Assembly (NCBI GenBank): GCA_963675135.1
Contig: OY776123.1
Span: 4,714,501 to 4,778,500, forward strand
Reading direction: 5' to 3'
DNA: 64,000 nt
Source: Galeopsis tetrahit
Taxonomy: Eukaryota > Streptophyta > Magnoliopsida > Lamiales > Lamiaceae
Positions 57,472 to 64,000 of this stretch are shown here, piece by piece. The notes under the pieces were generated by a model. That model searched no databases, was not told where the DNA came from, and saw only the letters and a list, made by a program, of their open reading frames with translations. The translations under genes and the position numbers were made by a program. Positions within the stretch are counted from its first letter, which is position 1. Each line of letters starts with the position of its first letter.

Positions 57472-57539
57472 CAGTGTCGACCATATACACTCCTGTCGAC
57501 AAGACAAATTGTCAACGGGAATGTATATGGTCGACACTG
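57472..57539. repeat. Hairpin in copy f
   Basis: The arms are 57472-57500 and 57511-57539 (29 bp, three mismatches, 10-nt loop). The left arm starts CAGTGTCGACCATATACACT, almost the same as the arm of hairpin 2 in copy e. Confidence 0.9.
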
Positions 57540-57641
57540 GTTGGTCGAAATTCAAAAAAAAATTGTGATTTTTTAAATATTTTTTGGAATTTCTGAATTT
57601 TTTTTGGTTTGTTGATCATCGGAAATGATGTCGAAGATTGG

Positions 57642-58239
57642 TCTGGGTGAGAATGGGTCAGGCCTTGGTAGGCTTTAAGAAAAAAAGTCTGGTCTGTTAT
57701 ATATTTTTTAGGCCCAAGCCTGACCCATGGTCTATCATAGGCTTTTTTTTTTAAGGTTCAAACCTGGCCTTTTTAATAATTAGGCCTGACCCGAAAGCCT
57801 TAGTCTTATTAGTGTATTTTTTAAAAAAAATAATCTACAACAATATTATCATTAAATTATAAAAATGAACTCTTTAAATCTCAATATGAAGAAATGGAAG
57901 TAATAGCAAATTTATCAAATGTTTCAAAAAAAATATTCAACTAGTTTTTCAACAAATTACAAAGAAAAATATAACTTGTGTTAGTAAATTTTCTTACTTA
58001 TTTATTTATTTGAAAATTACATATTATATAAATATATATTTATAATATATGTGCGTGAAGTTATATAGGCAGGCCTGTTGGACTTAAAAGGCTTACGAAA
58101 AAGCTTGAGTCCGACCTATTTAGCTAAATAGGCTTTTAAAAAAGCTTGAGTTTGACTTGTTTATTAAACGAGTCGAGTCGAACTTTAATAGGCCGAGTCG
58201 TAGGCCCCTGTTAGGTAGTATGACCCATTCCCACCCCTA
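57642..58239. mobile_element. hAT-like element nested in copy f
   Basis: The right end, inverted, is TAGGGGTGGGAATGGGTCAT; the left end TCTGGGTGAGAATGGGTCAG is its diverged partner. Subterminal GCCTGACCC/GGGTCAGGCC-type words occur at both sides. No clean 8-bp duplication is visible. Confidence 0.55.
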
Positions 58240-58449
58240 TCAAAGACGGTCGGAAGGGATGTTTTAGGGAGAAGGTGAAAGGAATGGCAATAGAGAGTGT
58301 CTTCAGTAAGGGCCAAGGGGATGCATTTAGTACGATATATTTTAGTAAAGGGCATTTTTAATTTTTTACATGATTATTATATTAATAAATTAGAAAGGGG
58401 AGTGCATCTATAGTAAATGGAGGTGTAAATAGTTAGACCCATTCTATTC

Positions 58450-61019
58450 ACAGCCGACAACCTTTTAAATCTAGCTTACCTATGGCTCTGGTCATCATGC
58501 ACCATACTCTCTATTTTACATTTAATTTAGTTTTTTTAGGAAAATTGAAAATAAAATGTGTAATTAGTAGTTAATATTTAAAAAATTGTAATTATTTACT
58601 AAAGAATGATAGTATCTTTTAGCAAGAACATCGTTACCCCTTAAAAAGATAAATTAGTGTTTTATACAGTCCAAGTTTTGTCTTAAATATGTGTTTGATA
58701 TATAGATGAATATAAAATATTGCATCATTGATAATAATTTATAAGGATAATTGCTATACAAATATGTCGTTTGATATCATTATTTTACCTTGAAAAAGGA
58801 ATACCATGACTCATGAGGAAGACAAACAAAATAATTGATCATTAGTTAAAAGAGAGAAAAAAAAAAAAAAAAAAAGGCTTTTGAAAAAAAAAAAAAATAG
58901 GGACAAGATTATTAGTTTAATAATGCCCCTCTTTTGATTGAACTCATACCCAGCCCCCACGAGTGAGACGAGGAGGGGCCTGCACCCTAATATTCATTAC
59001 AATATTTGCATATCTATTAATTTTACAATTTTTTTTTAATAAAATTCAATTCAATTATAGTCATGTTTACCCTCTTATAAAATAATAAATTTGTTTTTTT
59101 TAATCATTATTATTTTCTCAATTAATTAAATTTGTGATGGTATTATCTTAATTAGATTTATAATTAGAATTTTAAAAGTTAGATTAATTAGAAAATACAT
59201 TCAGAGGGTACAACCAATATCATTTTTCAGAAATTAAGGCTGTGATTAATTACTTGATAGACCAACAATTAATTATTCCATCAATTAGATTAAATTTATT
59301 AATTTAACGAAGAAATAAGGATTATGCATATTACATGTACGTATATATAGAATATAATTCACATTAATATTAATACATAGTAGAATTTTGGTTCCACTTT
59401 CACATTCGATCAAAAGAAACAAGGAATGTTGACTTAAACACATTAAAAAATAAACATGAAAAACATTGACCTTTCTAAGTAGTAGAAACTAATATTAAAT
59501 CTCACAAGAAAATAATAATTGATTCACTGCCATACAAATTAATGTTTGAAACTTGAAAAAAGTTGAAGTTGTTAGTTAGAAGAATAAACGTGTTTTCACA
59601 AGCTAATAAAAATCTTAACTACTACTACTAATTTAGTACTCCATTTTATAAAATGAAAAAAAAAAAAAAAATAGACACTGGAATATCCAAGAGTGACCTG
59701 AAACAATTAGTAAGGAGCTCAAAAATGACTCCAAATCAAATTTAAGCTCAAATAGATTAGGAAAAAACATAAAATATTTTAAATGGGTATAAGAATGTAC
59801 GTACATGAGAAAACAACTCATGTGATATCAACCAATTGATTTGGAGTCATTTTTGAGCTCCTTACTAAAATAGGCCTTTTTTTTTTTTTTTATCTTTCTA
59901 AAATAACAACTAAATTGAATTGTGGTCCAAAGGGGTGGTAAAAAACCAATGATTGCAAAAATAGAATGTTGGTGATATCCAGCTCAATTGTTTTTTGCAA
60001 GTGCGAAAAAATCTAGTAATTGAGTACTTTTGGGGACCCAAACCCAATACTCGTGCAACCATGCACACGCTTTGCATTATAGTTCTCCTTTTTTAGGTCC
60101 AAACCGAATTGCGAAACGTTTCTAGATCGACAAACTTTGATTATAAATTGATCGACCCATACGAAATTTTATAATAAGAAGAACTTAAATAACAACTGAA
60201 TTGAAAAAATAATTAGATTTTCGAAATGATAAGAGGAAATTGAACAGTGGTTTACAAGAGAGAAGTTACAACTACTCTAATTAATACTCTTTCATTTGTT
60301 GACTGGGCTCGTACTCTCCGTCACAAACAACTTAATTATTAGATATAATTTGGCCAACCTTGGAAGGGGATTCCTTTGAAGTTAAAGCCAAAATAGTTGC
60401 AAAGAATTGAGGCTAACAATTTTATTTTGGTCGGTTTTTCACTGCAAACATCAACATCATTCATATAAAAGCAGAGAAAACTTTCAAACTTATAATTTGC
60501 TACCTACTTATTGGTTTCAAAAACCGTGGGTTTTAGACTCAAATTGGCCCCTACTGAATGCCCTTTAGGGGACTTAATTGGTGATTACCCTCTTAATTAA
60601 TTAAGTTTAGTTTACTATGATTAGAAAGAATTGTTAGGGTTATTATTTTTAAAAAAAAAATATTTAGATGATTTAAACATGTAAATTAAAAACTATATAT
60701 ATACACATTAGAATACAATAGTTTATCATGCATCCCCGTCTTTATTTTTATTTTTAAAAAAACGTTTGTTAATTTTTTTATAATCCATTAAAATACAAAT
60801 TAATGTAGTTTAATTAGGAGCCACGTTTGGCAATCCCCAAATTAAACACTATAAATTTTTATTATCCATTTTTTAAAGCAACTTTTGTGCTTCAAATAAT
60901 TTTGGATCAATAACTAATCCAAAACTCAAATTTGGAAAATGTCATCATACAGATCAACATCTGGATCAATAAATCTCAATTAATTATTTTCACTAAACAA
61001 TACTGTATTAATTACGCAT
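58450..61019. other. AT-rich region without recognisable gene
   Basis: There are long poly(A)/poly(T) runs (58858-58900, 59655-59672, 59877-59891) and no coding sequence. It contains the inverted repeat at 59707-59868 and the left copy of a diverged duplication (about 60650-61019). Confidence 0.5.
59707..59868. repeat. Exact 33-bp inverted repeat with 96-nt loop
   Basis: 59707-59739 (TTAGTAAGGAGCTCAAAAAT...) and 59836-59868 are perfect reverse complements over 33 bp and lose complementarity immediately beyond. Poly(A) and poly(T) runs lie outside the arms. It could be a MITE-like foldback, the relic of a recent inverted duplication, or a small-RNA hairpin. Confidence 0.92.
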
Positions 61020-61022
61020 TAA

Positions 61023-61882
61023 GGGTATGATTGGTATGGTGGAATAGACCATGAAATCACCATTCATGGATCTATTCCAAATTTGATGATTGGTAATTTG
61101 GTATGATTTATGGAATGAAATCATCATTCCTTGTGGAATGGTGATTCCCAAATGTATGGAATTCTCATTCCTTCCCACCCCATGGTTTTAAGAAATGAAT
61201 CAAAATTTTAATAAATTTTGTAATAAAAATTATTAATAATATTTAATAATAATAATAAATTATAATAATAATAAATTATAATATTTAATAAAAATATTAA
61301 TATAATCTAAAAATAAAAATAAAAATATAATATAATAATAGTAATATATTAATTTTAGCGATAATATTAAATATAATAACATAAAAAATAATTTAATTTA
61401 AAAAAAAAATATAAATAATAAGAAGTACTATATAGTATATACAATATATTATTTTCAATAATATAAAATAATAGTATAATAATTTTTGATAATATAAATA
61501 ATAAAAAAAAATTATTTAATATTAAAAATAATTATAATATTATTATTTTTATATAAAATATATATTTATTATAAATAATAAAATTAAACAAATATATATT
61601 AATAATAATAATAACTTTTCCGTATGATTATTAAAATATTATGAATAAAAATAATATATTTTTAACAATAATCAATAATATTAATTTTAAATAATTGTAA
61701 TATATTTTTAACAACACTCAATAATAATAATTTAAAATAAATTTAACAATACTACATTTAATTCTCACGTTCATTCTCATGGTATACCAATCATAGGAAT
61801 GATCTCATTCCATTCATACCTTCATTTCATTCTTAAATTCATTCCATTCAGCCTCAAATTTATTATCATACCAATCATGCCC
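61023..61882. mobile_element. PIF/Harbinger-type non-autonomous element
   Basis: The ends are GGGTATGATTGGTATGGTGG (left) and, inverted, GGGCATGATTGGTATGATAA (right), with a TAA duplication (61020-61022, 61883-61885). The interior is very AT-rich (AATAATAAT words) and non-coding; CATTCCAT/ATGGAATG words near both ends form subterminal inverted repeats. Confidence 0.85.
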
Positions 61883-61889
61883 TAAGAGC

Positions 61890-63395
61890 TATTCTGATAT
61901 ATTTATTTCACTTTATTAATATATATTTTAGAAAACTGTGTTTTCAAAATATGCGTTAGTAATACATACAATATATAATTAAAAATATATGTCATATATG
62001 TTAGATAAATAATACTTCTTTTGTCACACATTAATCTTTACACATTTTTTGGTACATTATAAATGAACCTGTTATGAAGTAATGCAAATTGAATATTGTA
62101 TTATTGTAGTTAATTCTAATGCACGATAGAAGAAGAAGTTGGGTTAGTCGTCTAATCTAAGAAAGATTTGTCAACTCAATTGATAGGCTTAGCCATCTGA
62201 TCTGATAGAGTACAGACAACTGTACTGAGTTCATGTCTTCAGTTCTCATCAACAGGTTTGATGTCCATGTCAGCTGATATCCCAAATCAGCTGAGTCAAG
62301 TCTGTTGATTCTATTAGTTTCAGAGTTTTTTAGCGGTTATTCAGTTTATGACAGTTATAAAATTAGTTAGTAGCAATTCATTTGAGCATTGTTAATCTAT
62401 ATATACCCCTTAGTTTGCATAGTTGAAGGTAAATCAAATACTTTAGTGATTTAGTATATTATCGAGAGTTCTTTTTTTGTAATCTGTAACTATCATTCAA
62501 AGTTAGTGAAGAGAAGTTTATATCCTCCACGAACGTAGATCACATTGATCGAACCACGTAAATTTGTATTTATTCTTTTTTTTTATTCATTTACGTTCTT
62601 GTTTGTTGTTTGAGATTTTTATCATTTGAATTTAGTTTGTATTAAGACAAATCGTAACATAATCGAAGAGATTATTTAAGGGACTTTAATTGACACTTAA
62701 CAAAACCACCGGATCGAAGAAGTATTAGCCACAACTCTCACACAGGTTTTTCCCAAATATTTATTTATTCTAATTAAAAACTATATATATATACAATAGC
62801 TCTAAATACCAATTTGATACCTCTTTCTTCCTTCAGCTTGTAACAGATTACTCCTCTCTCAAAAGTACAATTCCTCCATTTTTATCAATTTACATTCGAA
62901 TTATAATATTTTTCTCATTAAAATATGTAAATTATACCCAACACATGACGTGTACTCAAATTAAAATGCAATGTAGTTTATGAGCCACGTGGCAACCCCA
63001 CATTTTTATTATTATTTTTGTTCGTCATTTAATTTTATAATCAATTTGAAAGCAATTTTTATATGGTTCAAATATTTTTGGATTAGTTAATGACTAATCC
63101 AAAACTCAGTAATTCGGAAAATGTTACTCTTATATATGTGTCACTTTATTAATAATTTATCCCTATAAATTCTTATTTTAGTTAAAAATTATAATTTATG
63201 TACCTCTCTTTCCTTTATTTATTCCATAAAAATGGAGGTAAGTTGATAGTTTTGTTTGTTAATTTTAAGGATAAATTTATAAGAAAGAAATTAATTTTAT
63301 ACAAATCAACAGTAAAGACAAACATAATAAAATGGAGGAGCATATATGTAATTAAGAAAAATGTGTTTCAATATATATGTTAGTAGTACTATATA
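61890..63395. other. AT-rich region with a possible copia solo LTR
   Basis: About 62090-62745 has an LTR-like order: GTCAGCTGATATCCC words, a TATA-like CTATATATACCCC near 62397, a transcript-leader-like GAACGTAGATCACATTGATC, and AAATCGTAACA. The ends and duplication are undefined. About 62765-63395 is a diverged copy of 60650-61019 plus 61883-61975 (shared GAGCCACG, ACTAATCCAAAACTCA, CACTTTATTAATA). The small ORF 63198-63383 has no recognisable product. Confidence 0.4.
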
Positions 63396-63400
63396 ATAAT

Positions 63401-64000
63401 TCCTGGGACGTTAAGTCTATCTCTTTTGGTGGTAGAATGGTACTAATTAACTCGGTGTTGTCTAGTCTCCCAACCTATGCCTTATCCCTTGACAAAGCCC
63501 CTAACAAAACCATTAAAGCTATCCTCAATATTCAACGGCGATTCCTGTGGAGCGACGACGACCCGAAGGTAAGTAAAATTCCTTGGGTGAGTTGGGACAT
63601 TTTGTGTCGTGAAAAAAACAGAGGGGGGTTGGGTTTTAAAATGCTTGATCTTTTTAACACATCCTTAATGGGGAAATGGGGATGGAAACTGATGGAGGGT
63701 GGGAATAGTCTGTGGAATAAGGTTTTGCTATCAAAATACGGGAATTTTAGGGACAACATTGAGGGTTATAGATTAAGAGGCAAAAGTAGGAGAAATTGGT
63801 CGCCTTGGTGGTCGGCTATCATTTCTAATATTGGGGCGGGAGAGTGGTTTTTTGATAACTGCTCTAGGCTGGTATGCAATGGGAAAAACACCAGTTTTTG
63901 GGATGAAAATTGGGTAGGGGGTAAGAGCTTAAAAATGCTATTTCCTAAAATGTACAGATTGGAAAAAAAGAAAAATTGCACCATTTCTGAGAGGGTGTTT
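63401..64000 (+). CDS. 5'-truncated LINE ORF2 (LINE 5), open to the window edge
   Basis: From 63401 a single frame without a stop runs 200 codons to the end of the window. It reads DVKSISFGGRMVLINSVLSS then LPTYALS, the linker after the L1 reverse-transcriptase thumb. It continues IQRRFLWSDDDPKVSKIPWV, GGLGFKMLDLFNTSLMGKWG, SLWNKVLLSKYG and GKNTSFWDENWVGG. The start coincides with an AT-rich flank, so the insertion is 5'-truncated and lacks endonuclease and palm. Absence of stops and shifts shows a younger copy than LINEs 2-4. The 3' part (zf-RVT, RNase H if present) lies outside. There is no start codon of its own, so it is an element fragment and not a gene. Confidence 0.85.

Larger units (their letters stand above)
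57120..58440. mobile_element. Non-autonomous Mutator-like element, TIR group 2 (copy f)
   Basis: The left end is GGGTTTGACTATTTACACCT and the right end, inverted, is GGGTCTAACTATTTACACCT. The 9-bp duplication is ACTCTATTC / ATTCTATTC (57111-57119, 58441-58449; one mismatch). It carries a GTCGAC hairpin and a nested hAT-like element. The more diverged TIRs make it older than copy e. Confidence 0.87.

Overview
This is nuclear DNA of a land plant, most likely a eudicot. It holds spliced plant genes (GT-AG introns, chloroplast-targeted products), plant-type L1 LINEs with a C-terminal RNase H, Ty3 and Ty1 LTR pieces, and hAT, CACTA, Mutator-like, PIF/Harbinger and Stowaway-type elements. It is AT-rich outside a few GC-rich transposon interiors. 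I cannot name the species from sequence alone.

Layout. 1-870: 3' end and LTR of a Ty3-type element running in from the left. 1257-7821: an almost full-length L1-type LINE (ORF1 with DUF4283-like region and CCHC knuckle; ORF2 with endonuclease, reverse transcriptase, zinc knuckle and RNase H), killed by nonsense codons and frameshifts. 8077-8379: N-terminal relic of a BAHD acyltransferase. 9027-15369: a complete, young but non-coding LTR element (5-bp TSD ATAAT). 15446-18540: a Stowaway-type MITE, a non-autonomous CACTA element with 164-bp repeats, and a paralogue of the LINE's insertion site that lacks the LINE. 19822-20310: an SF3A1 (splicing factor 3A subunit 1) pseudogene. 21990-36200: a dense mosaic of LTR relics, Mutator-like, hAT, Helitron-type and LINE relics, several nested. 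37200-40410: MITEs and a decayed LINE.

The gene island is 42.8-52.1 kb and contains three apparently intact host genes: a NET-domain protein (+, seven coding exons, 291 aa), a chloroplast ribonucleoprotein with two RRMs (-, four exons, 302 aa), and a plastid-type SAM-dependent methyltransferase (-, two exons, 282 aa). The first two converge; the last two lie head-to-tail. None of the three can be read from a single ORF. They are not an operon, and I see no evidence that they act together beyond two of the products having plastid-type N-termini.

52.2-58.4 kb returns to mobile DNA: a MITE nested in a MITE, a 5'-truncated LINE, and three consecutive Mutator-like elements, one of them demonstrably inserted into the target duplication of another. 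58.4-64 kb is AT-rich, with an exact 33-bp inverted repeat, a PIF/Harbinger element, a diverged local duplication and, at the right edge, a LINE fragment whose frame stays open to the end.

The most unusual signal is a set of non-autonomous Mutator-like elements, in two TIR groups. Members of one group carry long GTCGAC-containing hairpins next to GC-rich, gene-like interiors.
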